Shown piece after piece: positions 1 through 8,347 of a stretch of DNA of 64,000 nucleotides. Position numbers and translations under genes: made by a program. This DNA comes from Actinopolymorpha alba DSM 45243 (lineage in GTDB: Bacteria > Actinomycetota > Actinomycetes > Propionibacteriales > Actinopolymorphaceae). The stretch covers positions 1-64,000 of the forward strand of contig NZ_KB892743.1 of the NCBI RefSeq assembly GCF_000373925.1. Direction: 5' to 3'. How positions within the stretch are numbered: the first letter of the stretch is position 1; the number at the start of each line of letters is the position of its first letter. Below the pieces are notes generated by a model. It was not told the DNA's origin and did no database searches. It saw nothing but the letters and a program-made list of their open reading frames with translations.

Positions 1-140
1 GACGCGAACGCCTCGTCGTCATACCAGCAGCCCAACTCGTCACGAACCCGCATCGCCAACGCACCCCGCGGAAAGGCCGCCCGAGCGACCCGGGCAGTAT
101 CGGCCGGCACCTCCGGCCACGGCTGCGGCTTCATCGACAT
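1..140 (-). CDS. IS1182-family transposase, N-terminal fragment
   Basis: Reading the minus strand from ATG at 140 gives MSMKPQPWPEVPADTARVA, then a segment with AFPRG and MRVRDELG, and continues out of the window. The 'PxPEVPxxTxxVArAAFP' opening followed by 'lRDELG' is the characteristic start of the large IS1182/DDE transposases common in actinobacteria. Only 46 residues are visible, so the catalytic DDE residues cannot be checked. A second in-frame ATG two codons downstream is an equally possible start. It would catalyse cut-and-paste movement of the element. The family call rests on remembered family features and is fairly secure. Confidence 0.65.
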   Translation of the reverse strand, partial: MSMKPQPWPEVPADTARVARAAFPRGALAMRVRDELGCWYDDEAFA

Positions 141-255
141 GACCACCCCATTCTGCGGCCGGGAACAAACACCAGAAAACCGACCGGAAACGATCATGAC
201 CGGGTCAAGATCAACAAGCACGCACACCACACGGCGTGTCCCGAATAAGCCAACA

Positions 256-292
256 GGGTCCTCTTAGCCGAAAAACCTCTGACAACCCGGGG
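256..292 (-). repeat. IS end sequence, also found in the mini-element at 52399-52450
   Basis: The reverse complement of 256-292 aligns with 52398-52432 over about 36 positions, with roughly six differences and one 1-base indel. The shared blocks are GGGTTGTCA, AGG and TCGGCTAAG followed by GGACC. It lies just outside the transposase fragment, where a terminal inverted repeat is expected. Confidence 0.55.
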
Positions 293-295
293 CTC

Positions 296-311
296 CGGTC
301 CGACCGGACCG
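296..311. terminator. Short palindrome after eccC, possible terminator
   Basis: CGGTCCG and CGGACCG form a 7-bp inverted repeat with only 2 bp between them, 31 bp beyond the eccC stop. No T-tract is seen. It may be a terminator for eccC or simply a GC-rich palindrome. Confidence 0.25.
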
Positions 312-341
312 TCCTGCCAAGCCGCGCCTTCAGCAGGCGGC

Positions 342-3300
342 CTACTCGTCGGGCTTGGCGATGTAGGCGGTTTGGATGAGCCTGGTGCCGAGCCGGCGAC
401 TGACGAGGGTGCCGCGACCGGGTGGGAGCGGCGCGCCGCGTACCCCGCCCCAGATCTGACCTTCGTCCCTGGTGCCCGACATGATCAGGGCGGGGTTGCC
501 GCTGTCGCGCATGCGCTGGACGACCGGGTCGTACAACGCCCGGCCCGCACCACCGAACCCGCGCGCGATGACCACGTGTAGGCCGATGTCCTGTGCCTGG
601 CTCACCAGGTCGGCGATCGGGGCGAGCGGGTTGCCCGACGAGGTCGCGACGAGTTCGTAGTCGTCGACGATCAGGTACAGGTCGGATCCCGTCCACCAGC
701 TGCGGTTCTTGAGCTGCTCGGGGGTCACGTCTGGGCCGGGCAGTCGCTTGCGCAACGCGGCTCCGACGTCCTTCATCAACTTCGTCGCCGCGTCTGACGA
801 GGGGGCGTACCCGATCCTGTGCTCGGTAGTGACCGATTCCAGCAGCGAACGCCGGTAGTCGAGGAAGATGAGCCGCGCCTCCTCCGGGGTCTTCCGGGCG
901 ACGATGCCCTTGGCGATGACCTCGAGCAGGTTGGACTTACCGCACTCGGTGGCGCCGAACACCATCAGGTGCGGCTCCTCCTCGAGGTTGAGGTAGATCG
1001 GTGCCAGCTCGTCCTCGTCGATGCCGATGGGAATGCCCGGGCGTACGTCGGCGCCGGGCTGGGGCAGCGTTTCGAACGGCAGCTCCTCCGGGAGCAGGCG
1101 CACGGGTGGCGCGCTCGGCCCACGCCAGGACTGGGCCACCGCCCCGGTCATGGCCTTGACGCCATCGGCGAGATCTTCGGCGCTCTCCACACCGTCGATG
1201 CGCGGCAACGCACCAAGGAAGTGGAGCTTGTCAGGTGAGAGTCCCCGACCGGGCCGGTTGACCGGGACGTTGACCGCGGCCCGCCGGTCGATCTCGGAGT
1301 CGTAGGGGTCACCGACCCTGAGCTCGAGCTTGGTCTGGATGAGGTCCTTGATCGCCATCCGGAACTCTGACCACTTGTTGGCGGTCGCCACCACGTGGAT
1401 ACCGAAACCGAGACCACGCGCGGCGAGTTGGGTGATCGCGGTTTCGACGGCCTCGTGGTCGGAACGGATCGTGCCCCAGCCGTCGATCACGAGGAAGACG
1501 TCGGAGGCGAACCGGTCGGGCTGGATCCGCCCCTGCCGGCGCATCCGGCGATACGTCGCGATCGAGTCGACCCCGGTCTCGGTGAAGGTACGTTCCCGCT
1601 GGTCGAGCAGCGTGGTCATCTCGCCGACCGTCCGCCGGATGCCGTCCGCGTCGAGTCGGGTCGCCACGCCACCGACGTGCGGGAGACCGAGCAGGCCGGG
1701 GAGCGTGCCGCCACCGAAGTCGAGGCAGTAGAACTGCACCTCGTCGGGGCGATGCGTCAGGGAGTACGACGAGATCAACGCACGCAGCAAGGTGCTCTTG
1801 CCGCTCTGTGGCCCGCCGACGATACCGACGTGACCACCCGCTCCCGACAGGTCGAGCCACATCGGGTCGCGGCGCTGGTAGTAGGGCTTGTCGACCAGTG
1901 CGACCGGAGCCTGGAGGGTGCCGCGCCGGTCCCACCGCACCGTGAGCCCGTGCTCCTCGGTGACCTCGAGCGGACCGGGCATGAGCTCGTCGAGGGTGGG
2001 TGGGTCCTCCAGCGGAGGCAGCCAGACCTGGTGCGCCGCCCGGCCCATCTGCTGGAGTTGTTCGACCACCAGGTTGAGGAGCACCTTCGGCTCGCGGCCG
2101 TCCTGGCTGGTCACGACGGGTGCGGCCTCGGGCTCCGCCTCCGCGGGGATCTCCACGATGGTGGGCTCGACGTAGTCGGTCGTGTAGGCGGTGATCTGCG
2201 GGACCCACTGCTTCTCGCCCGGCTTCGGCGGCTTCTTCTTGCTGCCGCCGGCGTTCAGGCTCGGGGGCTGGTAGATGCCACCGACGTACGCCGCCTTGAA
2301 CCGCACCAGCCCTTCGGTGCCGACCTTGAGGTAACCACCACCCGGCTCGCGTGGCAGCTCGTAGGCGTCGGGAACGCCAAGGACGACCCGGCTCTCGCCG
2401 GCAGAGAAGGTCCGGAGACCGATGCGGTAGGACAGGTGGGTGTCGAGGCCGCGGAGCTTGCCCTCCTCCAGGCGCTGGGAGGCGAGCAGCAGGTGGACAC
2501 CGAGGCTTCGGCCGAGCCGACCGATCATCACGAAGAGTTCGATGAACTCCGGCTTCGCCGACAGCAGCTCACTGAACTCGTCGACCACGATCCACAGCGT
2601 CGGCAGCGGCTCGAGCGGCTTGCCCTTGGCACGGTCCTCCTCGTAGTCGCGCAGCGATCCGTAGTTGCCCGCGTCGCGGAGGAGTTCCTGGCGGCGGTTC
2701 ATCTCGCCGGCGAGCGCGTCCTGCATCCGGTCGACCAGGATCAGCTCGTCCTCGAGGTTGGTGATGACCGCCGACACGTGCGGCAGGCTGTCGAGCCCGA
2801 GGAACGTCGCGCCACCCTTGAAGTCGACGAGGACCAGGTTGAGCGCGTCAGGCGAGTGGGTGACGGTCAGGCCGAGCACGAACGTACGCAGGACCTCGCT
2901 CTTGCCGGAACCCGTGGCGCCGATCACCAGACCGTGCGGGCCCATGCCGCCCTGCGCCGACTCCTTGATGTCGAGATCGACCGGCTCGCCGTCGGGTGTG
3001 AGCCCGAACGGCACTCGGAGCCGCTCGCGGCGCGGGCGTGGCCTCCAGATGACTTCCGGGTCGAGGGTGTAGGCGTCGGCGATGCCGAGCAGGCTCATGA
3101 GCTCCAGCTCGTACTGCGGCTTCTCCTCGACCTCCGCCTCTGCCGCCTCCTCGATCGCGCCGGACGCTCCCGACACCGCGGAACGGAGCGGGGCCAACTG
3201 ACGGGCGAACGACTCGGACTGGGAGACGGTGACCTCGTCGGGCCGGCCGAGCAGCGTGCTCTGGTCCGTACCGTCCCGGTCGGCGGTCACGTGGAAGATC

Positions 3301-4406
3301 TCGTCAGAGGTCACCCTGAGCCGCATGACGCCGTCACCGAAGCGGCGGATGGCGTTGCCGGTCAGGTCGATGACGGTCACTCCCTGCGGCGGAGCACCGA
3401 GGAGCTTCGAGTCGTAGCTCGCGTGGCCACCGTCGACGACCACCACGATGTGTGGCTGGTCAGTGAGTGGGTTGCCGGTGGGCGCGAAGAAGGGTCGGTT
3501 GGCGATCTGGTCGGCGAGCAGGCGTTCGACCTCTGACAGCGAGGACGCGACGAGCCGGACCTGGCCGGCGCCGTCGGTGCTCGTCGGGTGCAGCGCGTGG
3601 GGAAGCCACTTGACCCAGTCCCACTCGGCCCGGCGGTCGGGCGCGACGCACGTGGCGACGAGGAGTTCGTGTGGGGCGTGGAACGCCACCAGATGGGCGA
3701 GCATCGCCCGGGTCAGTGCGCGTACGGCGTCGGAGTCGCCATCGACGCGGACGTGCGCGAAGGCACGCAGCGACACCGCGATGGGAACCTCGGGAACCGT
3801 GCGGTAGGTCTGGATGAACCTGCGCAGCGCGCCCGCCGCGACGGGCTCGAGGTCCTCGACCGGCTTCGTCTCGGGCGCGATCAGCCTCAGCACGAACCGC
3901 TGCGCGCCCTTGGCCAGGCGTACGTGACCGAAGTCCTTGTCGGCTGGCCGACGTTCCCACAACCGTCGGCTGAGCGGCAGGATCCACAGGCTGTCAGGAT
4001 CGGGATAGCGCCACTCGAGAGCCTCCCGCTGGCGGTTTGCGGCCGTGCGTACGCGGCGGCGGAGCTGGCCGAGGTAGCGCAGGTAGTCGCGCCGGCCGCC
4101 GTCGATCTGGTGCTTGCGCTCGGCGTTCTTTCCGCCGCTGCCGAGCTGGCTGATGTACATGCCCACCATGGACACGGCCATCGTGCCGCTCATGATCAGC
4201 CGCATGCTGTTGTTGCCGGTGCCGCTGGACATCATGAACGCCATCACGGCACCGCCGCCGAGCATGGGCAGGATGCCGAACATCTTCTGCATCGCCCCGC
4301 CCGGCGTGACCTCCGGCATCTCCGGGGGCGCCTCGAAGAGCACCTCGCCCTTCGGCATCGCCGGCGGTGGCCTCCGGCCGGTGCGGCGGTAGAGCACGGT
4401 GCTCAC
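342..4406 (-). CDS. eccC: Type VII secretion protein EccC (three-domain FtsK/SpoIIIE ATPase)
   Basis: This is the motor ATPase of the ESX/type VII apparatus, membrane-anchored, which recruits WXG100 substrates and powers export. The start is GTG 4406, giving 1354 residues opening VSTVLYRRTGRR; GAGGAGG lies about 7 bases upstream, so longer reading frames were not used. Two membrane segments follow near residues 30-85 (FGILPMLGGGAVMAFMM region). Three ATPase domains are visible: Walker A GATGSGKSE near residue 494 with Walker B LWIVVDEF; GGPQSGKST near 863 with LVIDGWG; and GATECGKSN near 1150 with LIVDDYE. Domain 2 has Gly in place of the usual acidic residue after the Walker B Asp, consistent with the weak downstream ATPases known in this family. 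The single-chain form is as in Actinobacteria outside EccCa/EccCb splits. It is divergent from eccD. Confidence 0.95.
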   Translation of the reverse strand: MSTVLYRRTGRRPPPAMPKGEVLFEAPPEMPEVTPGGAMQKMFGILPMLGGGAVMAFMMSSGTGNNSMRLIMSGTMAVSMVGMYISQLGSGGKNAERKHQIDGGRRDYLRYLGQLRRRVRTAANRQREALEWRYPDPDSLWILPLSRRLWERRPADKDFGHVRLAKGAQRFVLRLIAPETKPVEDLEPVAAGALRRFIQTYRTVPEVPIAVSLRAFAHVRVDGDSDAVRALTRAMLAHLVAFHAPHELLVATCVAPDRRAEWDWVKWLPHALHPTSTDGAGQVRLVASSLSEVERLLADQIANRPFFAPTGNPLTDQPHIVVVVDGGHASYDSKLLGAPPQGVTVIDLTGNAIRRFGDGVMRLRVTSDEIFHVTADRDGTDQSTLLGRPDEVTVSQSESFARQLAPLRSAVSGASGAIEEAAEAEVEEKPQYELELMSLLGIADAYTLDPEVIWRPRPRRERLRVPFGLTPDGEPVDLDIKESAQGGMGPHGLVIGATGSGKSEVLRTFVLGLTVTHSPDALNLVLVDFKGGATFLGLDSLPHVSAVITNLEDELILVDRMQDALAGEMNRRQELLRDAGNYGSLRDYEEDRAKGKPLEPLPTLWIVVDEFSELLSAKPEFIELFVMIGRLGRSLGVHLLLASQRLEEGKLRGLDTHLSYRIGLRTFSAGESRVVLGVPDAYELPREPGGGYLKVGTEGLVRFKAAYVGGIYQPPSLNAGGSKKKPPKPGEKQWVPQITAYTTDYVEPTIVEIPAEAEPEAAPVVTSQDGREPKVLLNLVVEQLQQMGRAAHQVWLPPLEDPPTLDELMPGPLEVTEEHGLTVRWDRRGTLQAPVALVDKPYYQRRDPMWLDLSGAGGHVGIVGGPQSGKSTLLRALISSYSLTHRPDEVQFYCLDFGGGTLPGLLGLPHVGGVATRLDADGIRRTVGEMTTLLDQRERTFTETGVDSIATYRRMRRQGRIQPDRFASDVFLVIDGWGTIRSDHEAVETAITQLAARGLGFGIHVVATANKWSEFRMAIKDLIQTKLELRVGDPYDSEIDRRAAVNVPVNRPGRGLSPDKLHFLGALPRIDGVESAEDLADGVKAMTGAVAQSWRGPSAPPVRLLPEELPFETLPQPGADVRPGIPIGIDEDELAPIYLNLEEEPHLMVFGATECGKSNLLEVIAKGIVARKTPEEARLIFLDYRRSLLESVTTEHRIGYAPSSDAATKLMKDVGAALRKRLPGPDVTPEQLKNRSWWTGSDLYLIVDDYELVATSSGNPLAPIADLVSQAQDIGLHVVIARGFGGAGRALYDPVVQRMRDSGNPALIMSGTRDEGQIWGGVRGAPLPPGRGTLVSRRLGTRLIQTAYIAKPDE

Positions 4407-4561
4407 GGGCGGCCTCCTCGAGAGCCAGAGTTTGGTCCGGTCCGGCTTCCGGTGTGTTTGAAGAAATGCTAACGATGTACCGAGCGCGCCAGTTGGCGCG
4501 GAAGTGGGTAATCTCCGGGTTCGTCTCATCAGGCTGCCCGAGTTGGAAGAGGAGAGCAACC
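4407..4561. promoter_or_regulatory. Divergent eccC/eccD promoter region
   Basis: This 155-bp gap separates the outward-facing starts of eccC (4406) and eccD (4562) and is locally less GC-rich around 4455-4485. It contains a good ribosome binding site for each gene (GAGGAGG for eccC, GAAGAGGAG for eccD). No confident -35/-10 pair was identified. Confidence 0.4.
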
Positions 4562-5956
4562 GTGGACGCGAACAGCGGGGTCGAGCTCTGCCGCGTCACC
4601 GTCGTCGCGCCACGTACCCGGATGGATCTCGCGCTGCCGACTGACACCCCCCTCGCCGACCTCCTACCGACGCTGCTCAGGTACGCCGGGGAGAATCCTG
4701 ACGACCCGGCGTTCCTGCGTGGCGGCTGGGTCCTGCAGCGCCTGGGCGAGTCGGCGTTCGATCCCTCCCTGCGCCTGTCAGGGCTCGGCATCAAGGACGG
4801 CGACGTCCTGCACCTGCGCCACCGCGAGTCGGCCATACCGGAGTTCGCCTTCGATGACGTCGCCGACGCGATCGCGGTGGCGACCCGTGAACGCCGCTCG
4901 GCCTGGCAACCCTCCGACGCCCGCTTGGCGGCCCTCGTGGTCGCGGGTACGTTCTTCGTGCTCGGCGCGCTGGTCGTCCTCCTCAGCGGCCCGTCGTGGG
5001 TCCTGCCGACGGTGGTGGCGCTGGTCGGCTCGGTCGGGTTCGTGGCCGGTGGCATGGCCATGTCGCGTGCCTTCAGCCAGGCACGGGTCGGTGCGCTGCT
5101 CGGTGCCGCCGGAGTGGGGTACGCCGCGATCGGAGGTCTGGTCGCGCTCGGCGGGGACAAGCCACTCAGCGAGTTCGGAGCCGCTCAGCTTCTGATGGCG
5201 TTCGCGCTCGCTCTGGTGATGGCCGTGGTGGCGGGGTTCGCCATCGTCGCCAACTGGGATGGGTTCTTCGGAGCCGCGACAGCTGCCCTGATGGGGATCC
5301 TCGCCTGCGTCGCGATCCTCGTCTTCTCGGCCAGCGCCGCCGCGGCGGCCGCCGTCGCGGTCGCCGTCGCCCTGGCCGCGGTGCCGTTCCTTCCCACGCT
5401 GTGTGGACGCCTTGCCCAGCTCCCGATCCCGCAGCTGCCAACGAGTTCGGAGGACCTCCGCCGGCAGACCGACGTACTCCCTGGTCCCACCGTGCTCCAG
5501 CAGGCAATCACCGCCGACAAGCTGGTCGCTGCCCTGATCGCGTCGACCACGGCCGTGGGCATGGTGGGGAGCATCTTCCTGACGCAGGAGCCGGGGTGGT
5601 TCGGTCCCGCGCTGACCGGTGTCACGTCCCTCGCGCTCTACCTTCGCTCCCGCCACTTCCGCGGGCGCACCCACCGGCTGTGGCTGATCTGCGGCGGCGT
5701 CGTGACCACCGCGCTGCTGGCGTACCGTCTCGCGGTCACCGACGAAGGTGGGCTGATGCTGCTCGCCGTCGGCATCCCGTGCCTGGCCGTGGCGGCAGGG
5801 CTCGGCGCGTGGGCGGTCAGCATGCCCGGTCGCCGGCTCTCGCCGTACTGGGGGCGTTCGGCGGACCTCTTCGAGGTGTTCGTCCTGCTGTCGGTCGTGC
5901 CATTGGCGCTCGGCGCGGTCGGTGTCTACACCGCCATCCTCGAGCTGTTCGGCTAG
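4562..5956 (+). CDS. eccD: Type VII secretion integral membrane protein EccD
   Basis: EccD forms the multi-spanning channel core of the ESX membrane complex. The chosen GTG start at 4562 (VDANSGVELCRVTVVAP) has GAGGAG about 8 bases upstream and gives 464 residues. Residues 1 to about 85 form the cytosolic ubiquitin-like (YukD-type) domain, including LALPTDTPLADLLP and GIKDGDVLHLR. The rest consists of about eleven hydrophobic helices, beginning LAALVVAGTFFVLGALVVLL, with a charged cytosolic stretch (QLPTSSEDLRRQTDVLPGP) between helices six and seven, as usual for the family. Length and layout match EccD. It ends facing the minus-strand pair 6209-8157, with a palindromic repeat in the gap. Confidence 0.93.
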   Translation: MDANSGVELCRVTVVAPRTRMDLALPTDTPLADLLPTLLRYAGENPDDPAFLRGGWVLQRLGESAFDPSLRLSGLGIKDGDVLHLRHRESAIPEFAFDDVADAIAVATRERRSAWQPSDARLAALVVAGTFFVLGALVVLLSGPSWVLPTVVALVGSVGFVAGGMAMSRAFSQARVGALLGAAGVGYAAIGGLVALGGDKPLSEFGAAQLLMAFALALVMAVVAGFAIVANWDGFFGAATAALMGILACVAILVFSASAAAAAAVAVAVALAAVPFLPTLCGRLAQLPIPQLPTSSEDLRRQTDVLPGPTVLQQAITADKLVAALIASTTAVGMVGSIFLTQEPGWFGPALTGVTSLALYLRSRHFRGRTHRLWLICGGVVTTALLAYRLAVTDEGGLMLLAVGIPCLAVAAGLGAWAVSMPGRRLSPYWGRSADLFEVFVLLSVVPLALGAVGVYTAILELFG

Positions 5957-6044
5957 CACGCGGACGATCCTTGAAGGGGCAGCCTCATGTCTCACGTACC
6001 GGACGGCTTGCGGGCTGGTCGCGACACTGCCGCGTGAAGACCCA

Positions 6045-6137
6045 AATGATCACGTATACGTGGTCAATGCATGCCTTGCATGGCATCGACACCTTGCGAG
6101 GCGGGCAATGACCACGTATACGTGGTCATTGCCCGCC
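6045..6137. repeat. Double-palindrome dispersed element, copy 1
   Basis: Two palindromes centred on GTATAC (centres about 6056/6057 and 6118/6119) are joined by a spacer containing TGCCTTGCATGGCATCGA. The right palindrome is perfect over 38 bp (6100-6137) and contains TGACCACGTATACGTGGTCA. A homologous copy with the same order of parts lies at 63340-63433. It sits between the converging 3' ends of eccD and the gene at 6209, so it may act as a bidirectional terminator; its inserted, repeated nature points to a REP- or MITE-like sequence. Confidence 0.8.
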
Positions 6138-6208
6138 CCAACCGGAGGGGACTTGGGACTCCGCCAGGTCTGGCTGGGGTACTACGTACGGCCCACGGAG
6201 ATGCCCGC

Positions 6209-6874
6209 TCAGCTGCCGAAGAGCCGCTGCTCCATGGTGCTGAGGCCGAGCTGACCGAAAGCGAGCTGGCCGGCGGCCGCGACCGCGACCACGCCCGGAG
6301 GCATCTGCGTGAGCCAGCCGGCGCGGTCCTTGGCGAGGCCGAAGCCGCGCCTGGCCACGTCGGCGGCGGCCGCGTCGAGCTGCTGCGTGATGAGCAGGTC
6401 GTACGACCGCATGCGGGCCTCGTCAGAGGGCTGGAGCCCAGACTGCACGCACACGAAGGTCTGCCAGTCACCCTGCTCCCATCGGGGCAGGGCGTTGTGG
6501 TCGCGGGTCGCGTCGACGACGAGGGAGGGCCGGGCGAGGGTGCCGGTCGCGGTGACCCGGGCGCCGGTGGGCAGAACCGTCAGCCACGAGGGTCCGCGTG
6601 GCACGGCGGAGACCAGCCGCCCCCACGCCGCGACGGCATCTGTCACCACCGTCACGTGGGCACCGACCGCGAGGGCGCGGTAGGCGATGAGTTGGGCCAG
6701 CTGGCCCGCGGAGATCACACACAGCCGCACCGGATCGCTGCGGAAGAGGCGTACGACCAGGGCCCCCGCCTGCCCCGAACCAAGGACGAGTCCCGCCGCG
6801 GGCAACGTGAGGCTCGCATCGCCGAGGTTGTCTGCGTTGAACTCGTGGGCCTGCACCGTGGGGAAGTAGCTCAT
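6209..6874 (-). CDS. Type VII locus-associated protein of unknown function
   Basis: This 221-aa protein starts MSYFPTVQAHEFNADNLGD. Its ATG overlaps the eccE stop by 4 bp, so it is translationally coupled to eccE. It shows no signal peptide or clear membrane helix. The middle has alternating beta-strand/helix character (LVVRLFRSDPVRLCVISAG, HVTVVTDAV, SLVVDATRD), like a small Rossmann-type cytosolic fold. A hydrophobic stretch (MPPGVVAVAAAGQLAFGQLG) lies near the C-terminus. I do not recognise a named family. Its place directly after eccE inside an ESX locus suggests an accessory or regulatory part of the apparatus; that is inference from context only. Confidence 0.75.
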   Translation of the reverse strand: MSYFPTVQAHEFNADNLGDASLTLPAAGLVLGSGQAGALVVRLFRSDPVRLCVISAGQLAQLIAYRALAVGAHVTVVTDAVAAWGRLVSAVPRGPSWLTVLPTGARVTATGTLARPSLVVDATRDHNALPRWEQGDWQTFVCVQSGLQPSDEARMRSYDLLITQQLDAAAADVARRGFGLAKDRAGWLTQMPPGVVAVAAAGQLAFGQLGLSTMEQRLFGS

Positions 6875-8157
6875 GGTGCCCCACCTCCCAACGGAATCGT
6901 GGCGAGCACGCCGGGAAGTTGCTCGCCGTCAAGCCGGGCCACGTTAAGGCGGGACCGGCCGGCGGACTTCGTCAGCTGGCGGAACGCCGCCCGCGCCGCC
7001 TTGGGGCTGTCGCCCGTCACGCGGACGAACGACGAGCAGCGCACGGTGTTCTGGGCCGACCAGGTGAACGACAGGGACGCCGTGGCCGACAGCACAGGCA
7101 GCCCAGCCATGGCGGAGAGGACGGACGACAGCGAGGGGATGCCGGCCGACGGCCAGGAGCGCACCCAACCGGCCACGTGGGCCAGGCCGTCGCAGGTCCA
7201 GCCGCGCCAGTTCTCCGTCGTACGGCGTTCGCGCCGGGACGCCGGCACATGCTGCGGGTCGACGCTCAGAGTGAGCGTCAGCACCTCCCGCAGCTGGCTC
7301 TCGTCGAGCGGCCGGCACGGCAACCCAGAGGAGGACAGCACCTTGGTCGACCAGCCGACACAGGTGCGCAGTGCCCGACGGACCGCATCAGAGTCCTCGC
7401 CGCCGAGCGTCACCGAGGTGCCGCCGCGGGCCGGCTCGAGCCGCAGGGCGATCCACCAGGTGACCACGGAGGGGGCCGCACCGTCGCTGATCTCCTGGTA
7501 GGAGGCGCCGAGCTGTGCGCCGTACGGCCCCAGCAGGGGCGACGGCGCAGGCAGAGTGCGCACGATGAGCTGGGCCGATGCCAGGCGGATGCCTTCGGCC
7601 TCACCAACGCTGGCGAGGGCGCGCAGTGGGATGTTGACCGGGTCGGCTGAGGCGATGAGGTCCTCCCGGTCGGCTCCGAGGAGCACGACGAACGCCGACC
7701 CGTCGTACGCGACTCCCACCGGACGCTCCCCGCGACGGCCGGCGACCGACGCCAACTCGAACGCCGGCACCCATTCGCGGATCGGCCCGAGCGCAGGGTC
7801 GTGCGGCGGCGCGGCGGTGGCTCGGGAGTTGCGGCTGCGATAGGCCAGCCAGACCCGGAGCCAGCGCCACAGCGGACGGCCGTTCCACCACAGGACAGTG
7901 AGGACCGCGACCACGAGGAGCACGGACGCGCCGACGAGGAGAAGCCAGCCGCCGTAGGCGATGCCAGCGACGACGAGCCCGAGGGCGACCTGCCAGGCGA
8001 CGAGCGTGCCCAGGGAGATCGGACCCAGGTGGCGGCCTGGATAGGCCCGGACCATGCGGCCCCGGCGGGTGGAACGGGAGCTGGAGCGGTCGACTTGACG
8101 GCGTTCGGATGCCGAACGCCGGGACGCACTTCTCGGCTTCTCTCTGACGGCGGACAC
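6871..8157 (-). CDS. eccE: Type VII secretion protein EccE
   Basis: EccE is the peripheral-flank component of the ESX inner-membrane complex. The GTG start at 8157 follows GGGAGGAGGG, giving 428 residues. A basic Arg/Ser-rich N-terminus (about residues 1-42) precedes two adjacent membrane helices around residues 47-92 (LGTLVAWQVALGLVVAG and LLLVGASVLLVVAVL). A large soluble domain follows with the family-like REWVPAFELASVAGRRGERPV and VGWSTKVLSSSGLPCRPLDE segments. It is divergent from eccB and coupled to the downstream unknown gene by a 4-bp overlap. Presence of EccE separates this locus from ESX-4-like systems, which usually lack it. Confidence 0.87.
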   Translation of the reverse strand: MSAVREKPRSASRRSASERRQVDRSSSRSTRRGRMVRAYPGRHLGPISLGTLVAWQVALGLVVAGIAYGGWLLLVGASVLLVVAVLTVLWWNGRPLWRWLRVWLAYRSRNSRATAAPPHDPALGPIREWVPAFELASVAGRRGERPVGVAYDGSAFVVLLGADREDLIASADPVNIPLRALASVGEAEGIRLASAQLIVRTLPAPSPLLGPYGAQLGASYQEISDGAAPSVVTWWIALRLEPARGGTSVTLGGEDSDAVRRALRTCVGWSTKVLSSSGLPCRPLDESQLREVLTLTLSVDPQHVPASRRERRTTENWRGWTCDGLAHVAGWVRSWPSAGIPSLSSVLSAMAGLPVLSATASLSFTWSAQNTVRCSSFVRVTGDSPKAARAAFRQLTKSAGRSRLNVARLDGEQLPGVLATIPLGGGAP

Positions 8158-8347
8158 CGACCCTCCTCCCGTTGACCACGGACGTGCCTACGCGATGATG
8201 CGCGAGGTCGCAGGTAACGCCGCGGGCCCGGCACCGGCTCGCCGGCATATCGTAGTGACGCGGACCGGTTTACGCCGATACCGGCAGGACCATACGGTGC
8301 GTTACAGACGCCCGTCATCATCCAGATCGCACCGACGAGGGACGACC
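8158..8347. promoter_or_regulatory. Divergent eccE/eccB promoter region
   Basis: This 190-bp gap lies between divergent starts. It contains strong ribosome binding sites at both ends (GGGAGGAGGG for eccE, GAGGGACG for eccB). I could not assign promoter boxes with confidence. The upstream in-frame extension of eccB through this gap lacks a ribosome binding site and was not used. Confidence 0.4.

Larger units (their letters stand above)
1..292 (-). mobile_element. IS1182-like insertion sequence, terminal part (cut by window start)
   Basis: The minus strand carries the 5' end of a transposase gene that runs off the window. Between its start and about position 292 there is no other gene. The outer end, read on the minus strand, begins CGGGTTGTCAGAGG and continues through TCGGCTAAGAGGACC. 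The same end sequence recurs with few differences at 52399-52430, which supports it being a mobile-element terminus. The IS ends about 50 bp beyond the eccC stop codon and does not disrupt that gene. The exact terminus and any target duplication cannot be fixed without the other end. Confidence 0.6.

Noticed and set aside
1395-3536. Long plus-strand open frame (713 codons) opposite eccC
   Set aside because: It is the mirror of the strongly supported eccC frame; composition is Arg/Val/Leu/Glu-rich without domains, as expected for antisense frames in GC-rich DNA.
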